Program-made: the position numbers and the translations under genes
Part shown: positions 1-13,500 of the stretch, piece by piece
Position numbering within the stretch: position 1 is the first letter of the stretch
Layout of the letters: the number at the start of each line of letters is the position of its first letter
Origin: Apostichopus japonicus
Taxonomy: Eukaryota > Echinodermata > Holothuroidea > Aspidochirotida > Stichopodidae
Reading direction: 5' to 3'
Assembly: GCF_037975245.1 (NCBI RefSeq)
Contig: NC_092569.1
Location: 8,118,501-8,182,500, forward strand
DNA: 64,000 nt
Notes under the pieces: model-generated
The model's input: the letters and a program-made list of their open reading frames with translations, nothing else
Told to the model about the DNA's origin: nothing
The model's database searches: none

Positions 1-360
1 TGATCGATACGGCAAATTCGATTGATCGGTACCGCACATTCGATTGATCGATACCGCACATTCGATTGATCGATACTGCACATTCGATTGATCGATACCG
101 CACATTCGATTGATCGATACCGCACATTCGATAGATCGATACTGCGCATTCGATTATTCGATACCGCACATCGATTGATCGATACCGCACATTCGATTAT
201 TCGATAACGCACATCGATTGATCGATACCGCACATTCTATTTACCGATACTGCGCTTTCGATTTATCGGTACCGCGCATTCGATTGAACGGTACCGCACA
301 TTCGATTGATCGGTACCGCACATTCGATTGATCGATACCGCACATTCGATTTATCGATAC

Positions 361-469
361 CGCACATTCGATAGATCGATACTGCGAATTCGATTAGTCG
401 ATAACGCACATCGATTGATCGATACCGCACATTCGATTGATCGATACTGCGCTTTCGATTTATCAGTAC
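361..469. repeat. 109-bp five-monomer phrase (example copy)
   Basis: A fixed series of five variant monomers: one with TTCGATAGATCG, one with TTCGATTAGTCGATAA, a 21-bp one with ACATCGATTG, a normal one, and one with TGCGCTTTCGATTTATC. Lengths are 22+22+21+22+22. The same ordered phrase, with small changes such as ATTATTCG or ATCAGTCG, recurs across the window, for example near 3,211, 17,147, 18,354, 23,386 and 29,788. Because it removes in-frame TGA triplets and shifts the frame by one base, it opens the plus strand for about 60-95 codons at 68 places. Confidence 0.9.
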
Positions 470-1722
470 CACACATTCGATTGATCGGTACCGCACATTC
501 GATTGATCGATACCGCACATTCGATTGATCGATACCGCACATTCGATTCATCGATACCGCACATTCGATTGATCGATACTGCGCTTTCGATATATCAGTA
601 CCGCTCATTCGATTGATCGGTACCGCACATTCGATTGATCGGTACCGCAAATTCGATTGATCGGTACCGCACATTCGATTGATCGATTCTGCTCTATCGA
701 CTGATCGATACCGCACATTCGATTGATCGGTAGGGAACATTCGATTGATTGATACCGCACATTCGATTGATCGACACCGCACATTCGATTGATCGATACC
801 GCACATTCGATTCATCGATACCGCACATTCGATTGATCGATACAACACATTCGATTGATCGGTACCGAACATTCGATTGATCGGTACCGCACATTCGATT
901 GATCGATACCGCACATTCGATTGATCGATACTGCGCTTTCCATTTATCGGTACCGAACATTCGATTGATCGGTACCGCACATTCGATTGATCATTACCGC
1001 ACATTCGATTGATCGTTACCGCACATTCGATTGATCGGTAACACACATTCGATTGATCGGTACCGCACATTCGATTGATCGATTCTGCTCTATCGATTGA
1101 TCGATACCGCACATTCGATTGATCGGTAGCGAACATTCGATTGACCGATACCGCACATTCGATAGATCGACACCGCACATTCGATTGATCGATACCGCAC
1201 ATTCGATTGATCGATACCGCACATTCGATTGATCGATACAACACATTCGAATGATCGGTACCGAACATTCGATTGATCGGTACCGCACATTCGATTGATC
1301 GGTACCGCACATTCGATTGATCGGTACCGCACATTCGATTGATCGATACCGCACATTCGATTGATCGAAACCGCACATTCGAAAGATCGATACTGCGCAT
1401 TCGATTAGTCGATAACGCCTATCGATTGATCGATACCGCACATTCGATTGATCGATACTGCGCTTTTGATTTATCGGTACCGAACATTCGATTGATCGTT
1501 ACCGCACATTCGATTGATCGGTAACACACATTCGATTGATCGGTACCGCACATTCGATTGATCGATACTGCGATATAGATTTATCGGTACCGCACATTCG
1601 ATTGATCGATACCGCACATTCGATTGATCGATACAACACATTCGAAAGATCGGTACCGAACATTCGATTGATCGATACGGCACATTCGATTGATCGATAC
1701 GGCACATTCGACTGATCGATAC

Positions 1723-1788
1723 CGCACATTCGATTGATCGATACCGCACATTCGATTGATCGATACCGCACATTCGATTGATCGATAC
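1723..1788. repeat. Reference run of canonical 22-bp monomers
   Basis: Three identical consensus monomers start at 1,723, 1,745 and 1,767, and the next one at 1,789 carries GAACGATAC. They are a convenient reference for the monomer. Each contains ATTCGATTG, then GATCGATAC, then CGCAC. The step TCGAT-TG-ATCGA is a dyad with 5-bp arms and a 2-base centre. Each monomer has two TCGA sites and one ATCGAT site. Confidence 0.97.
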
Positions 1789-2927
1789 CGCACATTCGAT
1801 TGAACGATACCGCACATTCGATAGATCGATACCGCACATTCGATTGATCGCTACCGCACATTCGATAGATCGATACGGCAAATTCGATTGATCGGTACCG
1901 CACATTCGATTGATCGATACCGCACATTCGATTGATCGATACTGCACATTCGATTGATCGATACCGCACATTCGATTGATCGATACCGCACATTCGATTG
2001 AACGATACTGCACATTCAATAAGTCGATAACGCAAATCGATTGATCGGTACCGCACATTGTATTGATCGAAACCGCACATTCGATTGATCGATACCGCAC
2101 ATTCGACTGATCGATACCGCACATTCGTCTGATCGATACCGCACGTTGGATTGATCGATACCGCACATTCGATTGAACGATACTGCACATTCGATTAGTC
2201 GATAACGCAAATCGATTGATCGGTACCGCACATTCGATTGATCGATACGGCAAATTCGATTGATCGGTACCGCACATTCGATTGATCGATACCGCACATT
2301 CGATTGATCGATACTGCACATTTGATTGATCGATACCGCACATTCGGTTGATCGATACCGCACATTCGATAGATCGATACTGCGCATTCGATTATTCGAT
2401 AACGCACATCGATTGATCGATACCGCACATTCTATTGACCGATACTGCGCTTTCGATTTATCGGTACCACGCATTCGATTGAACGGTACCGCACATTCGA
2501 CTGATCGGTACCGCACATTCGATTGATCGATACCGCACATTCGATTGAACGATACTGCACATTCGATTAGTCGATAACGCAAATCGATTGATCGGTACCG
2601 CACATTCGATTGATCGATACGGCAAATTCGATTGATCGGTACCGCACATTCGATTGATCGATACCGCACATTCGATTGATCGATACTGCACATTCGATTG
2701 ATCGATACCGCACATTCGATTGATCGATACCGCACATTCGATAGATCGATACTGCGCATTCGATTATTCGATACCGCACATCGATTGATCGATACCGCAC
2801 ATTCGATTATTCGATAACGCACATCGATTGATCGATACCGCACATTCTATTGACCGATACTGCGCTTTCGATTTATCGGTACCGCGCATTCGATTGAACG
2901 GTACCGCACATTCGATTGATCGGTACC

Positions 2928-5776
2928 GCACATTCGATTGATCGATACCGCACATTCGATTGATCGATACCGCACATTCGATAGATCGATACTGCGCATT
3001 CGATTATTCGATACCGCACATCGATTGATCGATACCGCACATTCGATTATTCGATAACGCACATCGATTGATCGATACCGCACATTCTATTTACCGATAC
3101 TGCGCTTTCGATTTATCGGTACCGCGCATTCGATTGAACGGTACCGCACATTCGATTGATTGGTACCGCACATTCGATTGATCGATACCGCACATTCGAT
3201 TTATCGATACCGCACATTCGATAGATCGATACTGCGAATTCGATTAGTCGATAACGCACATCGATTGATCGATACCGCACATTCGATTGATCGATACTGC
3301 GCTTTCGATTTATCAGTACCACACATTCGATTGATCGGTACCGCACATTCGATTGATCGATACCGCACATTCGATTGATCGATACCGCACATTCGATTCA
3401 TCGATACCGCACATTCGATTGATCGATACTGCGCTTTCGATATATCAGTACCGCTCATTCGATTGATCGGTACCGCACATTCGATTGATCGGTACCGCAA
3501 ATTCGATTGATCGGTACCGCACATTCGATTGATCGATTCTGCTCTATCGACTGATCGATACCGCACATTCGATTGATCGGTAGGGAACATTCGATTGATT
3601 GATACCGCACATTCGATTGATCGACACCGCACATTCGATTGATCGATACCGCACATTCGATTCATCGATACCGCACATTCGATTGATCGATACAACACAT
3701 TCGATTGATCGGTACCGAACATTCGATTGATCGGTACCGCACATTCGATTGATCGATACCGCACATTCGATTGATCGATACTGCGCTTTCCATTTATCGG
3801 TACCGAACATTCGATTGATCGGTACCGCACATTCGATTGATCATTACCGCACATTCGATTGATCGTTACCGCACATTCGATTGATCGGTAACACACATTC
3901 GATTGATCGGTACCGCACATTCGATTGATCGATTCTGCTCTATCGATTGATCGATACCGCACATTCGATTGATCGGTAGCGAACATTCGATTGACCGATA
4001 CCGCACATTCGATAGATCGACACCGCACATTCGATTGATCGATACCGCACATTCGATTGATCGATACCGCACATTCGATTGATCGATACAACACATTCGA
4101 ATGATCGGTACCGAACATTCGATTGATCGGTACCGCACATTCGATTGATCGGTACCGCACATTCGATTGATCGGTACCGCACATTCGATTGATCGATACC
4201 GCACATTCGATTGATCGAAACCGCACATTCGAAAGATCGATACTGCGCATTCGATTAGTCGATAACGCCTATCGATTGATCGATACCGCACATTCGATTG
4301 ATCGATACTGCGCTTTCAATTTATCGGTACCGAACATTCGATTGATCGTTACCGCACATTCGATTGATCGGTAACACACATTCGATTGATCGGTACCGCA
4401 CATTCGATTGATCGATACTGCGATATAGATTTATCGGTACCGCACATTCGATTGATCGATACCGCACATTCGATTGATCGATACAACACATGCGAAAGAT
4501 CGGTACCGAACATTCGATTGATCGATACGGCACATTCGATTGATCGATACGGCACATTCGACTGATCGATACCGCACATTCGATTGATCGATACCGCACA
4601 TTCGATTGATCGATACCGCACATTCGATTGATCGATACCGCACATTCGATTGAACGATACCGCACATTCGATTAGTCGATAACGCAAATCGATTGATCGC
4701 TACCGCACATTCGATAGATCGATACGGCAAATTCGATTGATCGGTACCGCACATTCGATTGATCGATACCGCACATTCGATTGATCGATACTGCACATTC
4801 GATTGATCGATACCGCACATTCGATTGATCGATACCGCACATTCGATTGAACGATACTGCACATTCAATAAGTCGATAACGCAAATCGATTGATCGGTAC
4901 CGCACATTGTATTGATCGAAACCGCACATTCGATTGATCGATACCGCACATTCGACTGATCGATACCGCACATTCGTCTGATCGATACCGCACGTTGGAT
5001 TGATCGATACCGCACATTCGATTGAACGATACTGCACATTCGATTAGTCGATAACGCAAATCGATTGATCGGTACCGCACATTCGATTGATCGATACGGC
5101 AAATTCGATTGATCGGTACCGCACATTCGATTGATCGATACCGCACATTCGATTGATCGATACTGCACATTCGATTGATCGATACCGCACATTCGGTTGA
5201 TCGATACCGCACATTCGATAGATCGATACTGCGCATTCGATTATTCGATAACGCACATCGATTGATCGATACCGCACATTCTATTGACCGATACTGCGCT
5301 TTCGATTTATCGGTACCACGCATTCGATTGAACGGTACCGCACATTCGACTGATCGGTACCGCACATTCGATTGATCGATACCGCACATTCGATTGAACG
5401 ATACTGCACATTCGATTAGTCGATAACGCAAATCGATTGATCGGTACCGCACATTCGATTGATCGATACGGCAAATTCGATTGATCGGTACCGCACATTC
5501 GATTGATCGATACCGCACATTCGATTGATCGATACTGCACATTCGATTGATCGATACCGCACATTCGATTGATCGATACCGCACATTCGATAGATCGATA
5601 CTGCGCATTCGATTATTCGATACCGCACATCGATTGATCGATACCGCACATTCGATTATTCGATAACGCACATCGATTGATCGATACCGCACATTCTATT
5701 GACCGATACTGCGCTTTCGATTTATCGGTACCGCGCATTCGATTGAACGGTACCGCACATTCGATTGATCGGTACC
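2928..5776. repeat. 2,850-bp higher-order repeat, copy 2
   Basis: A near-identical tandem copy of 78-2,927. Differences I could see include GATTGGTACC at about 3,159 instead of GATCGGTACC, CTTTCAATTT at 4,315-4,324 instead of CTTTTGATTT, and the AAATCGATTG monomer near 4,686. The few private differences mean the tandem duplication is recent on the scale of monomer divergence. Confidence 0.9.
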
Positions 5777-6541
5777 GCACATTCGATTGATCGATACCGC
5801 ACATTCGATTTATCGATACCTCACATTCGATAGATCGATACTGCGAATTCGATTAGTCGATAACGCACATCGATTGATCGATACCGCACATTCGATTGAT
5901 CGATACTGCGCTTTCGATTTATCAGTACCACACATTCGATTGATCGGTACCGCACATTCGATTGATCGATACCGCACATTCGATTGATCGATACCGCACA
6001 TTCGATTCATCGATACCGCACATTCGATTGATCGATACTGCGCTTTCGATATATCAGTACCGCTCATTCGATTGATCGGTAGGGAACATTCGATTGATTG
6101 ATACCGCACATTCGATTGATCGACACCGCACATTTGATTGATCGATACCGCACATTCGATTCATCGATACCGCACATTCGATTCATCGATACAACACATT
6201 CGATTGATCGGTACCGAACATTCGATTGATCGGTACCGCACATTCGATTGATCGATACCGCACATTCGATTGATCGATACTGCGCTTTCCATTTATCGGT
6301 ACCGAACATTCGATTGATCGGTACCGCACATTCGATTGATCATTACCGCACATTCGATTGATCGTTACCGCACATTCGATTGATCGGTAACACACATTCG
6401 ATTGATCGGTACCGCACATTCGATTGATCGATTCTGCTCTATCGATTGATCGATACCGCACATTCGATTGATCGGTAGCGAACATTCGATTGACCGATAC
6501 CGCACATTCGATAGATCGACACCGCACATTCGATTGATCGA
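5777..6541. repeat. Shortened third copy of the 2,850-bp repeat
   Basis: The third unit re-enters the pattern about 240 bp further in. Position 5,787 lines up with about 3,178 (offset 2,609). Further on the offset drops to 2,499, which implies loss of another 110 bp, or five monomers, near 6,060-6,080. Markers such as GGTAGGGAACATTC (6,077) and CTTTCCATTTATC (6,286) keep their order. The copy continues into the following 395-bp duplication. Confidence 0.8.
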
Positions 6542-6936
6542 TACCGCACATTCGATTGATCGATACCGCACATTCGATTGATCGATACAACACATTCGAA
6601 TGATCGGTACCGAACATTCGATTGATCGGTACCGCACATTCGATTGATCGGTACCGCACATTCGATTGATCGGTACCGCACATTCGATTGATCGATACCG
6701 CACATTCGATTGATCGAAACCGCACATTCGAAAGATCGATACTGCGCATTCGATTAGTCGATAACGCCTATCGATTGATCGATACCGCACATTCGATTGA
6801 TCGATACTGCGCTTTCGATTTATCGGTACCGAACATTCGATTGATCGTTACCGCACATTCGATTGATCGGTAACACACATTCGATTGATCGGTACCGCAC
6901 ATTCGATTGATCGATACTGCGATATAGATTTATCGG
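6542..6936. repeat. 395-bp tandem duplication, copy 1
   Basis: This segment is repeated immediately at 6,937-7,331. It contains TACAACACATTCGAATG, three GGTACC monomers in a row, GAAACCGCACATTCGAAAG, the 21-bp CGCCTATCGATTG monomer and TGCGATATAGATTTATC. The length is 18 monomers minus one base, the missing base being in the CGCCTATCG monomer. Confidence 0.88.
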
Positions 6937-7331
6937 TACCGCACATTCGATTGATCGATACCGCACATTCGATTGATCGATACAACACATTCGAAAGATC
7001 GGTACCGAACATTCGATTGATCGGTACCGCACATTCGATTGATCGGTACCGCACATTCGATTGATCGGTACCGCACATTCGATTGATCGATACCGCAGAT
7101 TCGATTGATCGAAACCGCACATTCGAAAGATCGATACTGCGCATTCGATTAGTCGATAACGCCTATCGATTGATCGATACCGCACATTCGATTGATCGAT
7201 ACTGCGCTTTCGATTTATCGGTACCGAACATTCGATTGATCGTTACCGCACATTCGATTGATCGGTAACACACATTCGATTGATCGGTACCGCACATTCG
7301 ATTGATCGATACTGCGATATAGATTTATCGG
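6937..7331. repeat. 395-bp tandem duplication, copy 2
   Basis: A direct copy of 6,542-6,936. It differs by CGAAAGATC instead of CGAATGATC near 6,994, GCAGATTCG instead of GCACATTCG near 7,096, and a few other bases. The same pair is present in the second long copy of the region (offset 29,427), so the duplication came before the 29.4-kb event. Confidence 0.86.
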
Positions 7332-7556
7332 TACCGCACATTCGATTGATCGGTACCGCACGTTCGATTGATCGATACCGCACATTCGATAGATCGATAC
7401 TGCGCATTCGATCAGTTGATAACGCACATCGATTGATCGATACCGCACATTCGATTGATCGACACCACACATTCGATTGATCGATACTGCGCTTTCCATT
7501 TATCGGTAACGAACATTCGATTGATCGGTACCGCACATTCGATTGATCGGTACCGC
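7332..7556. repeat. Satellite monomers linking two blocks
   Basis: About ten monomers between the 395-bp duplication and the 9,458-bp block. Markers are CACGTTCGATTG (about 7,369), a 109-bp phrase with ATCAGTTGATAAC (about 7,411), GACACCACAC (about 7,460) and TTTCCATTTATCGGTAACG (about 7,494). Nothing other than satellite is present. Confidence 0.85.
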
Positions 7557-10500
7557 GCATTCGATTGATCGGTATCGTACATTCGATTGATCGATACCGC
7601 ACATTCGATTGATCGGTAGCGAACATTCGATTGATCGATACCGCACATTCGATTGATCGATACCGCACATTCGATTTATCGATACGGCACATTCGATTGA
7701 TCGATACCGCACATTCGATTGATCGATACCGCACATTCGATTGATCGATACAACACATTCGATTGATCGGTACCGAACATTCGATTGATCGGTACCGCAC
7801 ATACGATTGATCGGTACCGCGCATTCGATTGATCGGTACCGTACATTCGATTGATCGATACCGCACATTCGATTGATCGGTAGCGAACATTCGATTGATC
7901 GATACCGCACATTCGATTGATCGATACCGCACATTCGATTTATCGATACCGCACATTCGATTGATCGATACCGCACATTCGATTGATCGATACCGCACAT
8001 TCGATTGATCGATACAACACATTCGAATGATCGGTACCGAACATTCGATTGATCGGTACCGCACATTCGATTGATCGGAACCGCACATTCGATTGATCGG
8101 TACCGCACATTCGATTGATCGATACCGCACATTCGATTGATCGAAACCGCACATTCGAAAGATCGATACTGCGCATTCGATTAGTCGATAACGCCTATCG
8201 ATTGATCGATACCGCACATTCGATTGATCGATACTGCGCTTTCGATTTATCGGTACCGAACATTCGATTGATCGTTACCGCACATTCGATTGATCGGTAA
8301 CACACATTCGATTGATCGGTACCGCACATTCGATTGATCGATACTGCGATATAGATTTATCGGTACCGCACATTCGATTGATCGGTACCGCACATTCGAT
8401 TGATCGATACTGCGATATAGATTTATCGGTACCGCACATTCGATTGATCGGTACCGCACGTTCGATTGATCGATACCGCACATTCGATTGATCGATACCG
8501 CACATTCGATAGATCGATACTGCGCATTCGATCAGTCGATAACGCACATCGATTGATCGATACCGCACATTCGATTGATCGATACTGCGTATTCGATTTA
8601 TCGGTACCGCACATTCGATTGAATGGTACCGTACATTCGATTGATCGGTAACGCACATTCGATTGATCGGTACCGCACATTCGATTGATCGATTCTGCTC
8701 TATCGATTGATCGATACCGCACATTCGATTGATCGGTAGCGAGCATTCGATTGATCGATACCGCACATTCGATTGATCGACACCACACATTCGTTTGATC
8801 GATACTGCGCTTTCCATTTATCGGTACCGAACATTCGATTGATCGGTACCGCACATTCGATTGATCGGTACCGCGCATTCGATTGATCGGTATCGTACAT
8901 TCGATTGATCGATACCGCACATCCGATTGATCGGTAGCGAACATTCGATTGATCGATACCGCACATTCGATTGATCGATACCGCACATTCGATTTATCGA
9001 TGCGGCACATTCGATTGATCGATACCGCACATTCGATTGATCGATACCGCACATTCGATTGATCGATACAACACATTCGATTGATCGGTACCGAACATTC
9101 GATTGATCGGTACCGCACATACGATTGATCGATACCGCACATTCGATTGATCGGTAGCGAACATTCGATTGATCGATACCGCACATTCGATTGATCGATA
9201 CCGCACATTCGATTGATCGATACAACACATTCGATTGATCGGAACCGCACATACGATTGATCGGTAACGCACATTCGATTGATCGATATCGCACATTCGA
9301 TTAATCGGTACTGCACTTTCGATTGACCGATACGGAACATTCGATAGATCGATACTGCGCATTCGATTGATCGATACTGCGCTTTCGATTTATCAGTACC
9401 GCACATTCGATTGATCGGTACCGCACATTCGATTGATCGATACTGCGCTATCGATTGATCGGTAGCGCACATTCGATTGATCGGTAGCGCACATTCGATT
9501 GATCGGTAGCGAACATTCGATTGATCGATACCGCACATTTGATTGATCGATACCGCACATTCGATTGATCGATACCGCACATTCGATTGATCGATACCGC
9601 ACATTCGATTGATCGATACAACACATTCGATTGATCGGTACCGAACATTCGATTGATCGGTACCGCACATACGATTGATCGGTACCGCACATTCGATTGA
9701 TCGGTACCGCACATTCGATTGATCGATACCGCACATTCGATTGATCGATACCGCACATTCGATTGATCGATACCGCACATTCGATAGATCGATACTGCAC
9801 ATTCGATTGATCGATACAACACATTCGATTGATCGGTACCGAACATTCGATTGATCGGTACCGCACATACGATTGATCGGTAACGCATATTCGATTGATC
9901 GATATCGCACATTCGATTAATCGGTACTGCACTTTCGATTGACCGATACCGCACATTCGATAGATCGATACTGCGCATTCGATTAGTCGAAAACGCACAT
10001 CGATATATCGATACCGCACATTCGAATGATCGATACTGCGCTTTCGATTTATCAGTACCGCACATTCGATTGATCGGTACCGCACATTCGATTGATCGAT
10101 AACGCACATTCGATAGATCGATACTGCGCATTCAATTAGTCGATAACGCACATCGATTGATCGATACCGCACATTCGAATGATCGATACTGCGCTTTCGA
10201 ATTATCAGTAACGCAGATTGTATTGATCGGTAGCGCACATTCGATTGATCGGTACCGCGCATTCGATTGATCGGTACCGTACATTCGATTGATCGATACC
10301 GCACATTCGATTGATCGGTAGCGAACATTCGATTGACCGATACCGCACATTCGATTGATCGATACCGCACATTCGTTTGATCGATACCGCACATTCGATA
10401 GATCGATACTGCGCATTCGATCAGTCGATAACGCACATCGATTGATCGGTACCGCCCGGTCGATTGATCGATACTGCGCTTTCGATTGATCGGTACCGCA

Positions 10501-13500
10501 CATTCGATTGATCTATACCGCACATTCGATTGATCGGTACCGCACATTAGATTGATCGATTCTGCTCTATCGATTGATCGATACCGCACATTCGATTGAT
10601 CGGTAGCGAACATTCGATTGATCGATACCGCACATTCGATTGATCGATACCGCACATTCGAATGATCGATACCGCACATTCGATTGATCGATACAACACA
10701 TTCGATTGATCGATACCGAACATTCCATTGATCGGTACCGCACATACGATTGATCGGTAACGCACATTCGATTGATCGATATCGCACATTCGATTAATCG
10801 GTACTGCAGTTTCGATTGACCGATACAGCACATTCGATAGATCGATACTGCGCATTCGATTAGTCGATAACGCACATCGATTGATCGACACCGCACATTC
10901 GATTGATCGATACCGCACATTCGATTGATCGATACCGCACATTCGATTGATCGATACAACACATTCGATTGATCGGTACCGAACATTCCATTGATCGGTA
11001 CCGCACATACGATTGATCGGTAACGCACATTCGATTGATCGATATCGCACATTCGATTAATCGGTACTGCACTTTCGATTGACCGATACCGCACATTCGA
11101 TAGATCGATACTGCGCATTCGATTAGTCAATAACGCACATCGATTGATCGATACCGCACATTCGAATGATCGATACCGCACATTCGATTGATCGGTAGCG
11201 TACATTCGATTGATCGGTAGCGCACATTCGATTGATCGGTACCGCACATTCGATTGATCGATACCGCACATTCGATTGATCGATACTGCACGTTCGATTG
11301 ATCTATACCGCACATTCGATTGATCGATACCGCACATACGATTGATCGGTAACGCACATTCGATTGATCGATATCGCACATTTGATTAATCGGTACTGCA
11401 CTTTCGATTGACCGATACCGCACATTCGATAGATCGATACTGCGCATTCGAATGGTCGATAACGCACTATCGATTGATCGATACCGCACATTCGATTGAT
11501 CGGTAGCGAACATTCGATTGATCGATACCGCACATTCGATTGATCGACACCGCACATTCGATTGATCGATACCGCACATTCGAATGATCGATACTGCGCT
11601 TTCGATTTATCAGTAACGCAGATTCGATTGATCGGTACCGCACATTCGATTGATCGGTACCGCGCATTCGATTGATCGGTACCGTACATTCGATTGATCG
11701 ATACCGCACATTCGATTGATCGGTAGCGAACATTCGATTGATCGATACCGCACATTCGATTGATCGATACCGCACATTCGATTGATCGATACCGCACATT
11801 CGATTGATCGATGCCGCACATTCGATTGACAAATACCGCACATTCGATTGATCGATACGGCACATTCGATTGATCGATACGGCACATTCGACTGATCGAT
11901 ACCGCACATTCGATTGATCGATACCGCACATTCGATTGAACGATACTGCACATTCAATTAGTCGATAACGCAAATCGATTGATCGGTACCGCACATTGTA
12001 TTGATCGAAACCGCACATTCGATTGATCGATACCGCACATTCGACTGATCGATTCCGCACATTCGTCTGATCGATACCGCACGTTGGATTGATCGATACC
12101 GCACATTCGATTGAACGATACTGCACATTCGATTAGTCGATAACGCAAATCGATTGATCGGTACCGCACATTCGTTTGATCGATACGGCAAATTCGATTT
12201 ATCAGTACCACACATTCGATTGATCGGTACCGCACATTCGATTGATCGATACCGCACATTCGATTGATCGATACCGCACATTCGATTCATCGATACCGCA
12301 CATTCGATTGATCGATACTGCGCTTTCGATGTATCAGTACCGCTCATTCGATTGATCGGTACCGCACATTCGATTGATCGGTACCGCACTTTCAGTTGAT
12401 CGATACCGCGCATTCGATTGTTCGGTACCGCACATTCGATTGATCGGTACCATACATTCGATTGTTCGGTACCGCACTTTCAGTTGATCGATACCGCACA
12501 TTCGATTTATCGATACCACACATTCGATTGATCGGTACGGCAGATTCGATTGATCGGTACCGCATATTCGATTGATCGGTACCGCGCATTCGATTGATCG
12601 GTACCGTACATTCGATTGATCGATACTGCACATTCGATTGATCGATATCGCACATTCGATTGATCGATACCGCACATTCGATTGATCGGTTCGGCACATT
12701 CGATTGACAAATACCGCACGTTCGATTGATCGATACGGCACATTCGATTGATCGATACGGCACATTCGACTGATCGATACCGCACATTCGATTGATCGAT
12801 ACCGCACATTCGACTGATCGATACCGCACATTCGTCTGATCGATACCGCACATTGGATTGATCGATACCGCACATTCGATTGAACGATACTGCACATTCG
12901 ATTAGTCGATAACGCAAATCGATTGATCGGTACCGCACATTCGATTGATCGATACCGCACATTCGATAGATCGATACTGCGCATTCGATTATTCGATAAC
13001 GCACATCGATTGATCGATACCGCACATTCTATTGATCGATACCGCACATTCGATAGATCGATACTGCGCATTCGATTATTCGATAACGCACATCGATTGA
13101 TCGAAACTGCACATTCTATTGATCGATACTGCGCTTTCGATTTATCGGTACCACGCATTCGATTGATCGGTACCGCACATTCGATTGATCGGTACCGCAC
13201 ATTCGATTGATCGATATCGCACATTCGATTTATCGATACCGCACATTCGATAGATCGATACTGCGCATTCGATTAGTCGATAACGCACATCGATTGATCG
13301 ATACCGCACATACGATTGATCGGTAACGCACATTCGATTGATCGATATCGCACATTTGATTAATCGGTACTGCGCATTCGATTATTCGATAACGCACATC
13401 GATTGATCGATACCGCACATTCTATTGACCGATACTGCGCTTTCGATTTATCGGTAAAACGCATTCGATTGAACGGTACCGCACATTCGACTGATCGGTA

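Larger units (their letters stand above)
78..2927. repeat. 2,850-bp higher-order repeat, copy 1
   Basis: This segment is followed directly by a second copy 2,850 bp later (offset 2,849 after about 1,850). Matching starts at 78/2,928; just upstream, 73-77 differ from 2,923-2,927. It includes marker monomers GATTCTGCTC (about 670 and 1,080), CTTTCCATTTATC (about 937), GCGATATAGATTTATC (about 1,570) and CACATTGTATTG (about 2,055). The one-base offset step arises where this copy has a 22-bp monomer and the next has the 21-bp AAATCGATTG form. Confidence 0.9.

Noticed and set aside
10440-10480. CGCCCGGTCG monomer as a possible CENP-B box on the reverse strand
   Set aside because: The reverse box needs CCCGnnTnnnnCGAA. 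Here CCCGGT is followed by C instead of T, and CGAA is not in place, so it does not match.
12923-13210. Plus-strand open stretches of 60-95 codons (MIDTAHSIDRY type)
   Set aside because: They coincide exactly with the 109-bp phrase, where TGA is altered and a 21-bp monomer shifts the frame. They are by-products of repeat variants.
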